Of a stretch of 64,000 nt of DNA, positions 39,564 through 47,382 are shown in pieces. The notes beneath the pieces were generated by a model. It was given only the letters and a program-made list of their open reading frames with translations. It was not told the origin of the DNA and ran no database searches. Origin of the DNA: Saprospiraceae bacterium (lineage in GTDB: Bacteria > Bacteroidota > Bacteroidia > Chitinophagales > Saprospiraceae); NCBI GenBank assembly GCA_025056735.1, contig JANWVR010000073.1:37496-101495 (forward strand), written 5' to 3'. The position numbers were made by a program, and so were the translations under genes. Position 1 is the stretch's first letter. The number at the start of each line of letters is the position of its first letter.

Positions 39564-41717
39564 TTAGCGCATCCACTCCCAGGCGGTGCGATACTGGCCA
39601 TGGCGGCTGCAGTAGTCGAGAAAGGCCTGATAGAATTTGTTGTTTCCAATCGTAGCGGAGTCGCCCAAGACGACTAGCATTTTGCGTGCTCGGGTCATAG
39701 CAACATTCATGCGGCGATAGTCTTGCAGGAAGCCGATATCGCCTTTCGGATTAGAGCGCACCAAGCTGATGTAGATGATGTCTCTTTCTTGGCCTTGAAA
39801 GCCGTCAATAGTGGTGATAGTGATGAGAGGCTCAGGACGTCCGAAAGGTGTTATTGCGTCGGGAGTGCTGGCGCGCTGTGCCAGCAGAGGCATCAGGAAG
39901 GCGTCATCGCGAAAGAGGGTTTGCAATTGAAGCACTTGCTCTCGATAAGGTGAGAGGATGCCAATGCTGGGTAAGTTCAATTTGGCAGCGTCGGGCGAGG
40001 TGCTTGTGTTACTGACGAGCTCCCCTACCTGGGTGAAAAATTGGAGTACTTTTAAGAGGTGTTCACGCAGGAGAAGGGCTTCGTCGGGATTATAGCGGCT
40101 AAGATTTCGTGCGACACCTTCGGCGGTGCTCAGTCGCTCTTCAAAGCCACAGCCGGCGGTGTCCACGAAAGTAATGGCGCTCCAGTTGGCAGGAGGGCCG
40201 AAGTCTGAGAGGGTTTCATTGGGCAGTTGAGCGGACAGATGCTTTTGCAGCGAGCGCTGAGCAGCGCTTTCGTGAGCGATGAGCGCTCCGCCATAAAAGT
40301 ATTGGTTAGAGAAGTCCATGATGGCCCGGTGCATACGATACTGGACGGTGAGCAGGCGTACGCGGTCGGGCAGGAGGCTGATGCAACGCTCGATGAGGGT
40401 GATGTTCAGGCCTTTGCGTGCGGCTTCTATGCTTTTAACCGTCGGTGGTAGTTGGAATGGGTCTCCGGCCAATACAACGCGGCTGCATTTGGCAATTGGG
40501 ATCCAACAAGCAGGTTCCAGCGCCTGAGCGGCCTCGTCAATAACGCAGGTGCGGAAGCGCATTTTTTCCAATACGGGATGCGCAGCGCCTACTAAGGTGC
40601 AAACGATGGCCTGAGCAGAGGTAAGGGTCTGTTCGACGAGGCGCTCTTCGAGCGTCCTGGCCCAGGCTTCCAGCTCTCGCGCCTGGCTTTTGAGGTGTTC
40701 GCGTTCGCGGCGGTCTTCAGAGCGCAGGCTGCGCTTGTAGCGGCGCGCCTGACGCCGATATTCGGCGGCTTGAATTTTGACCCGTTTGATGTGTCGGCTT
40801 TCCGGATGATTGGCTAAGATACCTTCCAGGGTATGGTCTAAAATAGCCTCGTCCACCCGGCTGATGTTGCCAATGCGCACGACGCTCAGGCCCGCTTGGG
40901 CCAATCGTTCAGTAAGGAGGTCGGCAGCGGTGTTGCTGGGCGCCGTTACCAATACCGTGTTTTCGCGACGGCATAGCAGGCGTATAGCGGCGACAAGCAC
41001 AGTGGTTTTGCCTGTGCCGGGTGGTCCGTGTACTACGGTAATATCGCGGTTATCTAAGATGGCTTTCACCGCGGCGCGTTGGGAAGGGTTGAGGGCCTCC
41101 CAAACAGAGCGTTCGGCTTCAGCGTGGCTTTCCTGAGCAAAGAGCGTGTCTGCCAATTCCGCTTGAGAGGGGTTGGCCGGATTGGAGGCATGGTTGAGGG
41201 AGACATCGGAGACTGGCCAGGCTGCTACTAAGTCGCGGAGCTCGGCCAGACGGTCGCCTTTGGCACTGATGAGGCGCTGGAGCGCCTGCTCCATTTCGGC
41301 GTAACTGCGATCGTCGAAGAGCATGTCCACGCCTATCGGGCCAAAATTCAGCCATTCAGGTACGTCGCGCGCCTGGAGGATGATCTTCATCCGATTGCGC
41401 TCGATATAGTGGATGATACCCACTTTTTCGGGCTTGTCCACGTGTGGTTCCCGTGTGAACAAGCTAACGACCTGACCCGCGCGCAATTGATGCGGCTCGT
41501 CCAGGTGTGTAGTGCGCTCAACGACGACATATGCTCTGTCGCCCAAGGCAAATCCCGTCTGCACTATGCGAAGCGGATACCAGGTGTAGCCCTGAGCGAC
41601 GCGCTCGTGCAACGGAGTGGCCCGTACGGTCTGCAGGAAGAGACGATAGTCTTCTTCTCGCTCTTGCCGAAGCAATTCCAGCAAGTGGACATAATAGGCC
41701 GTCTTTGGTGGCGCCAT
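39564..41717 (-). CDS. UPF1/IGHMBP2-like superfamily 1B helicase
   Basis: A 717-residue SF1B RNA/DNA helicase with all motifs: Walker A HGPPGTGKTTVL near residue 230, Ia APSNTAADLLTERL, II VIDEAAQALEP, III VLAGDPFQLPPTV, IV/Va TVQYRMHRAIMDFSN, V ITTIDGFQGQERDII and VI MNVAMTRARKMLVVLGD. An N-terminal beta-barrel segment (residues 40-110) matches IGHMBP2-type relatives. An Arg-rich helical insert lies near residues 310-360. It starts 14 bp after the nusA stop on the same strand, so it is likely made with NusA. In most bacteria infB holds this position. Confidence 0.9.
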   Translation of the reverse strand: MAPPKTAYYVHLLELLRQEREEDYRLFLQTVRATPLHERVAQGYTWYPLRIVQTGFALGDRAYVVVERTTHLDEPHQLRAGQVVSLFTREPHVDKPEKVGIIHYIERNRMKIILQARDVPEWLNFGPIGVDMLFDDRSYAEMEQALQRLISAKGDRLAELRDLVAAWPVSDVSLNHASNPANPSQAELADTLFAQESHAEAERSVWEALNPSQRAAVKAILDNRDITVVHGPPGTGKTTVLVAAIRLLCRRENTVLVTAPSNTAADLLTERLAQAGLSVVRIGNISRVDEAILDHTLEGILANHPESRHIKRVKIQAAEYRRQARRYKRSLRSEDRREREHLKSQARELEAWARTLEERLVEQTLTSAQAIVCTLVGAAHPVLEKMRFRTCVIDEAAQALEPACWIPIAKCSRVVLAGDPFQLPPTVKSIEAARKGLNITLIERCISLLPDRVRLLTVQYRMHRAIMDFSNQYFYGGALIAHESAAQRSLQKHLSAQLPNETLSDFGPPANWSAITFVDTAGCGFEERLSTAEGVARNLSRYNPDEALLLREHLLKVLQFFTQVGELVSNTSTSPDAAKLNLPSIGILSPYREQVLQLQTLFRDDAFLMPLLAQRASTPDAITPFGRPEPLITITTIDGFQGQERDIIYISLVRSNPKGDIGFLQDYRRMNVAMTRARKMLVVLGDSATIGNNKFYQAFLDYCSRHGQYRTAWEWMR

Positions 41718-41731
41718 AGCGACAGTTGTAC

Positions 41732-42979
41732 TTACTCTTCGCCTTCAAATTCGCGAGCCAGGATGGCCAATACTTCTCTAATGGTTTCCTCTTCCAAATC
41801 GGTGCGGCGTGCGATCTCTTCAGGGGCGAGTTCGAGCACCTGACGTGCTGTGTCGCAGCCGATGCTTTTAAGCGTCTGGATGATCCAGGGCTCGATTTCA
41901 TCGGAAAATTCTTCGAGTTCGACGTCGTCAATCTCATACTCCTGTGCCGTATTGCGGTAGACGTCAATTTCGAAGCCCGTTAACTTGGAGGCTAATTTGA
42001 TATTGGAGCCGCCTTTTCCGATGGCTAAGCTGACCTGGTCAGGTTCAAGATAGACGCTGGCGCGTTTCTTGGCTACATCTACCTCTATTCGCGTAGGTTT
42101 AGCAGGCGTCAGGCTTCGGCTGATGTACAGCTGGATGTTGCTGGTATAGACGATGATGTCAATATTTTCGTTGCGCAGTTCGCGTACGATGCCGTGAATG
42201 CGGCTACCCTTCATGCCTACACAAGCGCCTACGGGATCAATGCGGTCGTCGTGGCTTTCCACGGCTACCTTAGCGCGTTCGCCAGGGATTCGGACAACAT
42301 TTTTAATTTCGATAATGCCGTCTTCAATTTCAGGGACTTCGGCTTCCATCAGTCGCTGCAGGAAGAGAGGGTCTGTGCGGCTTATAATAATATAAGGTGT
42401 GTTGTTGCGCATTTCTACCCGCCGGATGATGCCGCGCACTAAGTCGCCTTTGCGATAGTAGTCGCCTTTAATCATTTCGGAACGGGGCAATACAAGCTCT
42501 CGGCCTGTTTTTTCGTCCACGAGAAGGAGCTCGCGCTTCAGTACTTGGCTCACTTCACCAGTAACGATTTCACCAACCATTTCCGAGTAGCGGCGATAAA
42601 TTTCGTCTTTTTCCAGTTCCAGGATGCGCGATACCAGCGTCTGGCGAGCGGCTGTGATAGCGCGGCGGCCGAATTCTTCGATGCTAAGCTGCTCATAGCA
42701 CTCGTCGCCTACGCTCAGGTCGGCATCTACCAGCCGTGCCTCCGACTCGCTGATTTGAGTGTTTTCATCCGTTACTTCGCCGTCGGGTACCACCTGACGC
42801 ACGCGCCAGATTTCTAAGTCGCCTGTGGAGACGTTGACGATGACATCGAAATTTTCATCCGATCCGTATTTGCGCCGGATGAGGGTTCGGAAGACGTCTT
42901 CCAGCACGCGCACCATAGTGGGGCGGTCTATGTTTTTGACGGTCTTGAATTCAGAAAATACGCCTACGAAGTTCTCCAT
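41732..42979 (-). CDS. nusA: Transcription termination/antitermination protein NusA
   Basis: NusA binds RNA polymerase and nascent RNA, affecting pausing and termination. It has 415 residues: an N-terminal polymerase-binding domain (FSEFKTVKNIDRPTMVRVLEDVF split across the start), an S1 domain (GEIVTGEVSQVLKRELLL), two KH domains (DPVGACVGMKGSRI and LAIGKGGSNIKLASKL) and a Glu/Asp-rich helical end that lacks the full acidic repeats of E. coli. It follows rimP by 66 bp. Confidence 0.97.
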   Translation of the reverse strand: MENFVGVFSEFKTVKNIDRPTMVRVLEDVFRTLIRRKYGSDENFDVIVNVSTGDLEIWRVRQVVPDGEVTDENTQISESEARLVDADLSVGDECYEQLSIEEFGRRAITAARQTLVSRILELEKDEIYRRYSEMVGEIVTGEVSQVLKRELLLVDEKTGRELVLPRSEMIKGDYYRKGDLVRGIIRRVEMRNNTPYIIISRTDPLFLQRLMEAEVPEIEDGIIEIKNVVRIPGERAKVAVESHDDRIDPVGACVGMKGSRIHGIVRELRNENIDIIVYTSNIQLYISRSLTPAKPTRIEVDVAKKRASVYLEPDQVSLAIGKGGSNIKLASKLTGFEIDVYRNTAQEYEIDDVELEEFSDEIEPWIIQTLKSIGCDTARQVLELAPEEIARRTDLEEETIREVLAILAREFEGEE

Positions 42980-43045
42980 GAATTTTCTTTTTTGTGTTAA
43001 AAGGCCTGAAGGCCAAGTAAATATCGGTTCTAATGTTGCAAATAT

Positions 43046-43525
43046 CTAAAAGACGATTTTAACGACAGCTGAGGCAATTTGCTCGAAGGGTATCTCACGC
43101 TCGGTGAGTGTGCTCACCGATTTGTTGCTCTGTTTTTCTTTGCGCTCTTGCTCCAGTACGAGATGGGTTTCTTCAACGGCCTTCAGCACGCCGCGTTGAG
43201 AGGTTCCATCGTGTAGCGTTACGAGCAGGTGGCGACCGATGTTGTTGCGGTACTGTCGCCACAGCCGCAAGGGCCGCCCTACGCCGGGGCTACTGACTTC
43301 GAGGACGTATTTTTCGCCCAACCAGCCGTTAGCGTCTAAATGGGCCTCTAAATGGCGGCTGATCCTCTTACACTTATCAAAATTGATGCCCGAATCGCTG
43401 TCTACGAAGACACACAGCTTTTGACGCGGCTGCAGGCTGATTTCCACCGGAAAACAGTCGGCCAGATGCTCGTCGGCAGCGAAAAGTTCGGTCAGGATTT
43501 GTTCGATGCGTTCGGTCAGCTCCAT
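43046..43525 (-). CDS. rimP: Ribosome maturation factor RimP
   Basis: RimP is needed for 30S subunit maturation. It has 159 residues, with the N-terminal alpha/beta domain (VDSDSGINFDKCKRISRHLEAHL), the typical LEVSSPGVGRPLR at the domain joint and a C-terminal SH3-like barrel ending in IASAVVKIVF. A strong promoter at 43610-43640 and an intrinsic-terminator-like hairpin at 43553-43582 lie upstream, so its expression, and that of nusA, is probably attenuated in the leader. Confidence 0.95.
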   Translation of the reverse strand: MELTERIEQILTELFAADEHLADCFPVEISLQPRQKLCVFVDSDSGINFDKCKRISRHLEAHLDANGWLGEKYVLEVSSPGVGRPLRLWRQYRNNIGRHLLVTLHDGTSQRGVLKAVEETHLVLEQERKEKQSNKSVSTLTEREIPFEQIASAVVKIVF

Positions 43526-43552
43526 AGCATTCGTCGCTTTCTAGCTGGCGCA

Positions 43553-43582
43553 TAAACAAAAAGGGAACCCGTGGTTCCCTTT
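43553..43582 (-). terminator. Intrinsic terminator in the rimP leader (attenuator)
   Basis: On the minus strand the 10-bp stem AAAGGGAACC/GGTTCCCTTT with a 3-base loop runs straight into TTGTTT, giving a TTTTTGTTT tract. It lies 28-57 bases before the rimP start and downstream of the promoter at 43610-43640. It can stop read-through from the barrel protein gene and also attenuate the rimP-nusA transcript. Confidence 0.75.
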
Positions 43583-43609
43583 CGTTGGCCATGCCTCGCA
43601 AGGTTGGCG

Positions 43610-43640
43610 CAAAGATACGGTACGGGCGTTTATTGGCAAA
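43610..43640 (-). promoter_or_regulatory. Promoter of the rimP-nusA operon
   Basis: On the minus strand the -33 element TTTG (43637-43640) and -7 element TATCTTTG (43610-43617) are separated by exactly 19 bases, the best match to the Bacteroidota promoter pattern in this window. Transcription should start near 43604, about 80 bases before rimP. Confidence 0.75.
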
Positions 43641-43684
43641 AAAAACCTTTTGCGCGCCGGGAATTATACGTCGGCAGGGCCTCT

Positions 43685-44800
43685 TCAAAGGTTCGACTCT
43701 CCAGCAGGAGGCGAAGTGCGCTCTTTAAAGTCGAGGCGTATAGAAAAAATGTGGGAGTAAAGCACCTGAGAGAAGTTTCCAATGTCGGTAAGGGCGTAGT
43801 CTAGCTGGAATCGGCCCAGACGCAGGCCGATACCGAAGTTGGGCTGGAAGGCAAGGCGTTCTTCGTTGGGGTTGAAGTCTTTTTTGACGTATTGAAAGTT
43901 ACCCACGCCGAGTCGAAGTTGAACGATTTGGTCGTAATTAGCTTCGATGCCGAGTCGCGGGTCGGCGCTAATGGCGGAGGTTCGCAACAGGGTGTTTCGA
44001 CGACCGTCGGTGGTGATGTCTATGTCTACAGCAGGCAGCAAGGTAGTTTTTTCGTTTAGTCGAAACTGGCGCGCAGTGCCCAGGATGAAGCGCGGGCGGG
44101 TGATTTCGGTGCCGCCGGCGGGCAGTTCGTTGCCGGTTTGTTGAAAGACCTGTTTTTCGCGTTCAGTGAGGGTGAACGACCAGGCATTAAAGGTGGTGGT
44201 GAGGTCTCGGCCCATGACGCCGAGCATCCAGCCGTTCTTTCGGTATTGAAGGCCGAGGTCGGCGCCGAAGCCCCAGCAACCGCCAAAGGAGCCAATGATG
44301 CGGCGGATGACTTTGACCGTGCCGCCTAAGGTAAGGGCTGGGTTGCCCAGTTGGCGAGCATAACTGCCCATGAGGGCGTAATCGGCAGCCGAGAAAGAGG
44401 ATAAATTGTCGTAATTCACCGAACCGTCGGGGTTCACTAAGTTGATGGTGTAGGGGATGTTGTCAATGCCCAGCCGGATAACCGACAGGGCCAGATAAGA
44501 GCGCTGGTTGCGATTGAGGGCTTTGGCGAATCCAATGTAGTCGTATTGGGCTACGCCGACGAACCACTCGGCGTGCATGGCCGCTACCTGGAAGGGTGCG
44601 CGGATTTCAGCCAGACCTGCAGGGTTCCAATAGGCGGCCGTAACATCCCCAACCAGTGCCGTTTGTGCGCTGGCCATGCCGTGGGCACGGGCGCCCACGC
44701 CAATAGCCAGAAATTCATTACTGTATTTTTGAGCAATGGTCGAGCAACTAAAGGCGCTCCACGCAAGCATTAGAACGAAAAGTCTGGGCTGATATGTCAT
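43685..44800 (-). CDS. PorV/PorQ-family outer-membrane beta-barrel protein
   Basis: A 371-residue outer-membrane barrel of the PorV/PorQ (UPF0164-like) family. A signal peptide ends STIAQ. The segment FLAIGVGARAHGMASAQTALVGDVTAAYWNPAGLA is split by family-typical Gly/Ala turns; FLAIGVGARA and AAYWNPAGL are the diagnostic parts. PorV carries T9SS cargo from the translocon to the attachment complex; PorQ belongs to the same complex. Which of the two, or another paralogue, this is cannot be decided by eye. It is divergent from the LVIVD-type cargo gene, which fits a secretion role. Confidence 0.8.
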   Translation of the reverse strand: MTYQPRLFVLMLAWSAFSCSTIAQKYSNEFLAIGVGARAHGMASAQTALVGDVTAAYWNPAGLAEIRAPFQVAAMHAEWFVGVAQYDYIGFAKALNRNQRSYLALSVIRLGIDNIPYTINLVNPDGSVNYDNLSSFSAADYALMGSYARQLGNPALTLGGTVKVIRRIIGSFGGCWGFGADLGLQYRKNGWMLGVMGRDLTTTFNAWSFTLTEREKQVFQQTGNELPAGGTEITRPRFILGTARQFRLNEKTTLLPAVDIDITTDGRRNTLLRTSAISADPRLGIEANYDQIVQLRLGVGNFQYVKKDFNPNEERLAFQPNFGIGLRLGRFQLDYALTDIGNFSQVLYSHIFSIRLDFKERTSPPAGESNL

Positions 44801-44825
44801 GTTGTCTGTTACTTTGACCAGCGTA

Positions 44826-44855
44826 TTTGCGCGCTGTGCTGCTTTGTTACATTTG
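44826..44855 (+). promoter_or_regulatory. Promoter of the LVIVD-type T9SS cargo gene
   Basis: TTTG at 44826-44829 and TACATTTG at 44848-44855 are spaced by 18 bases. The start of transcription would lie about 75 bases before the ATG. Confidence 0.6.
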
Positions 44856-44936
44856 GTGATGCTTGGGCAGCGTTATCAGGTTGCTTTTACAAGGCAAAAG
44901 TAGTATCGTTTTTTATCCAAACACTTTGTTATTCGC

Positions 44937-46331
44937 ATGTTATTCCGACTTCAGACGGCTTTTCTTTGCCTCATTCTGGGGGCGTTTTCTATTGCGGCGC
45001 AAGACTCCCTCAACATGATCCGGCTGGCGCAATGGCACGACACCACGTTGCCCGTTGCCTCGCCAGGTAACCTCAACGTACGATACAGCGGCTGCTGGGG
45101 GCTGGCTGTCAATGGCCGCGAATACGCCGTTTTGGGCGGTGCGCGTCATGTGTTGGTCTTTGACGTTACCACGCCTACCCAACCTAAACTCGTCGGTAAA
45201 TTTGAAGGCCTGACCAACACCGTCTGGCGTGAGTTTAAATCTTATAAAAACCGAATTTATGCCGTCTCGGATGCTACATCAGAGGGTTTAATGATTTTAG
45301 ACTTTTCAAAAGCGCCCGATACTATCGTCCAAACCTATTTTAGCAACCAAATTTTTCGCAGTGCGCACACCATTACGTTGGACACGGTCTCCGGGCGTAT
45401 TTATCTGAATGGCTCGAATATTGCTTTCGGAGGACTCGCCATCTTAGACGTACGCCAGGACCCCGACAAACCGATTCTAATTGGCACCTATGCGCTTCCG
45501 GGCGGTTACGTGCATGACTCCTATGTGCGCGGCGATACAGTATATGCCTCTTGCGGCTTTGAGGGCTATTTTATCTACGACTGCCGAAGTGCTGGTGTGG
45601 ATACGCCTAAAACGATTGCCAGCCTATCGCCCACGGGTGGTTATCATCACAATAGCTGGCTGACCCAGGATGGCCGGTACGCCTACCTCACGGAGGAAAT
45701 TCCTTCCGGCCGGCCTGTATTGGTAGTGGATTTGGAAAAAATGGCGGACAACGACCTGATTATCCGAAACTCGTTTTTGGATGCGTTCTTGCCGGCAGGT
45801 ACGCACAATGCGATTCCGCACAACGTTTACATTAAAGACAACCTGCTGTTCAACTCGCAATATGAGGACGGTCTGCTGGTGTATGATATCAGTAACCCCG
45901 CATCGCCGAAACTGGTGGCCTATTACGACACTCACCCACAGAACACAAAATACAACACCTACTATGGCTGTTGGGGCAATTACCCATGGTTGCCTTCGGG
46001 TACTATCATTGCAGGGGATATGCAGAACGGGCTGCAACTGCTCCGTTTGACCGGTGCGTTAAGTATGCTGCCCGAGCCCGTGCTCCCTGTTGTACGTGTT
46101 AGTCCCAATCCGGCGACGGACTACTTACAGGTGCTTTGGATGGGCGGTCCCTCTCCACAGCGAGTGCGGCTTTGGAATGCTATTGGTCAGTTGGCACTTG
46201 ATCAGCCCTGGCCCAATGCTGCCCGTGAGCTGCGCCTGAGTGTAGCGCTTTTACCTGCCGGCCTCTACACCCTGGAGCTGGCGCCGTCTGCCGGCCGTTC
46301 GCTAACCCGACGTATCGCCATTGCCCGCTAA
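44937..46331 (+). CDS. Choice-of-anchor-B/LVIVD-repeat secreted protein with T9SS type A domain
   Basis: A 464-residue secreted beta-propeller. After a signal peptide (LCLILGAFSIAAQ) it has repeats of the LVIVD/choice-of-anchor B kind: VLVFDVTTPTQPKLVG, LAILDVRQDPDKPILIG, LVVDLEKM and LLVYDISNPASPKLVAYYDTH. A conserved YYGCWGNYPWLPSGTI segment closes the propeller. Residues from about 385 on are a T9SS type A sorting domain (VSPNPATDYLQV, LLPAGLYTLEL). The function is unknown; these proteins are surface-displayed or released. It has its own promoter and a hairpin after the stop. Confidence 0.85.
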   Translation: MLFRLQTAFLCLILGAFSIAAQDSLNMIRLAQWHDTTLPVASPGNLNVRYSGCWGLAVNGREYAVLGGARHVLVFDVTTPTQPKLVGKFEGLTNTVWREFKSYKNRIYAVSDATSEGLMILDFSKAPDTIVQTYFSNQIFRSAHTITLDTVSGRIYLNGSNIAFGGLAILDVRQDPDKPILIGTYALPGGYVHDSYVRGDTVYASCGFEGYFIYDCRSAGVDTPKTIASLSPTGGYHHNSWLTQDGRYAYLTEEIPSGRPVLVVDLEKMADNDLIIRNSFLDAFLPAGTHNAIPHNVYIKDNLLFNSQYEDGLLVYDISNPASPKLVAYYDTHPQNTKYNTYYGCWGNYPWLPSGTIIAGDMQNGLQLLRLTGALSMLPEPVLPVVRVSPNPATDYLQVLWMGGPSPQRVRLWNAIGQLALDQPWPNAARELRLSVALLPAGLYTLELAPSAGRSLTRRIAIAR

Positions 46332-46337
46332 AAAGTT

Positions 46338-46379
46338 CGCAGCGCCCGGGAGAACACCTCTATCCGAACGCTGCGTTTT
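46338..46379 (+). terminator. Terminator after the LVIVD-type gene
   Basis: CGCAGCG/CGCTGCG (46338-46344 with 46369-46375) encloses a 24-base loop and is followed by TTTT. It lies in the 67-bp gap between convergent genes. The long loop makes it a moderate candidate. Confidence 0.4.
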
Positions 46380-46398
46380 GGGAGGCATATTGCCGCTT

Positions 46399-46968
46399 TT
46401 AAGACCGCTTCGACGGGCGGCGCGACTTTTGGCGCTCGCGTCCGTTCAGTCCTAAGTCGTCCCAGACTTTCCAGTTGCGCAGGGTGCGGCGTTCGCGTTT
46501 GGCCAGGACGTAGCGCACCGATATGGCCGAGCCGTTCCAATCGAAGCCGCCGCCGCCATTGAGGTGGAGTTCGGGCTTCCAATCTATGGAAACGTTGATG
46601 CGGCCCAACGATATCTCGGCGCCGCCAATGAAGGATGCACCGTAGATATCCTCGGCGTATGGGGCGTCCTGGCGCAGCGGTTCGTTTTGCCAGTAATAGT
46701 GCGCGCCGGCACCGTAATAAATATTAATGCCTCGAAAAAGGATGCGATGGTGTTTTTCGGCCAGCAGGGTAGCCCCTAAGTCGCGTGAGCCAATAGACGT
46801 ATGCAGGACGCCCTCAGCAGCCCAGCCGTTAGCGATGTGTTGCTTTAGCGTCAAGTTCAGGCCATTGTCCATGCGGATGCCACCAGCCGTTTTATACGAT
46901 TGTGCCTGCGAGGCAAAGGTGTGGGCAGCTAAGAAGAGTATCAGGCCAAGGATGCGCGTACGATTCAT
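46399..46968 (-). CDS. Small secreted protein, predicted outer-membrane barrel
   Basis: A 189-residue hypothetical protein. A signal peptide ends ASQAQ at residue 23. The mature part has alternating strands with Gly-rich turns and aromatic residues (YYGAGAHYYW, GASFIGGAEISLG, VSIDWKPELHL), the look of a small eight-stranded outer-membrane barrel. The last 35 residues are strongly basic (KRERRTLRNWK and RQKSRRPSKRS), odd for a barrel end, and perhaps a periplasmic RNA- or peptidoglycan-contacting tail. I do not recognise a family. Confidence 0.7.
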   Translation of the reverse strand: MNRTRILGLILFLAAHTFASQAQSYKTAGGIRMDNGLNLTLKQHIANGWAAEGVLHTSIGSRDLGATLLAEKHHRILFRGINIYYGAGAHYYWQNEPLRQDAPYAEDIYGASFIGGAEISLGRINVSIDWKPELHLNGGGGFDWNGSAISVRYVLAKRERRTLRNWKVWDDLGLNGRERQKSRRPSKRS

Positions 46969-47026
46969 GTCTCGAATGTGTTTTAGCCTTTAATGCAGAC
47001 TGCCGAGCCGAGGTAACCCGCCTCCA

Positions 47027-47072
47027 TAAAAAAATGAAAATCGCCGCAAGCCGGATACCAGCTTGCGGCGAT
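47027..47072 (-). terminator. Terminator of the 50-residue protein gene
   Basis: A 12-bp perfect stem ATCGCCGCAAGC/GCTTGCGGCGAT with a 9-base loop lies 27 bases after the small gene's stop and is followed on the minus strand by TTTTCATTTTTTT. Confidence 0.75.
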
Positions 47073-47098
47073 GAGCGGACAGGGTAGGGTAGTGCTCG

Positions 47099-47251
47099 TC
47101 ATTCCTCTTCGTCGTCGGAGTACGCCTTCAGGCGATACTTGACTTTCTCAACGGGTTTTAGTTTTTTCTTTTTGTGCGAGGACTTGTGATTGGTGTAGAT
47201 GCGTTCGTCGGTGTAACGCTCATCTTTTTTGCTTTTTTCCTCGTGTCGCAT
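47099..47251 (-). CDS. Small highly charged protein of 50 residues
   Basis: A 50-residue protein starting MRHEEKSKKDERYTDERIY. It is Lys/Glu/Asp-rich with a central SSHKKKKLKPVEK block and an acidic end, SDDEEE. I do not recognise it. Reality is supported by its own promoter (47341-47371) and a strong terminator directly after it. The start at 47251 is preferred to an in-frame ATG at 47362 because the promoter lies inside the longer frame. Such small charged proteins often bind RNA or ribosomes; that is speculation. Confidence 0.55.
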   Translation of the reverse strand: MRHEEKSKKDERYTDERIYTNHKSSHKKKKLKPVEKVKYRLKAYSDDEEE

Positions 47252-47340
47252 GGCAAAAGGAATTGAACAAGGGATAGATGTGAGTTTGGAAAAACGCTGG
47301 TATGGCCGCACAAAAGGCAAAAGACCCTTCAATGCAGACA

Positions 47341-47371
47341 CAAAAATAGGCGGTTTACTCAATCAGGCAAT
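47341..47371 (-). promoter_or_regulatory. Promoter of the 50-residue protein gene
   Basis: On the minus strand ATTG (47368-47371) and TATTTTTG (47341-47348) are spaced by 19 bases. Transcription would start near 47335, giving a leader of about 85 bases. Confidence 0.55.
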
Positions 47372-47382
47372 TTCTTGGAGTG

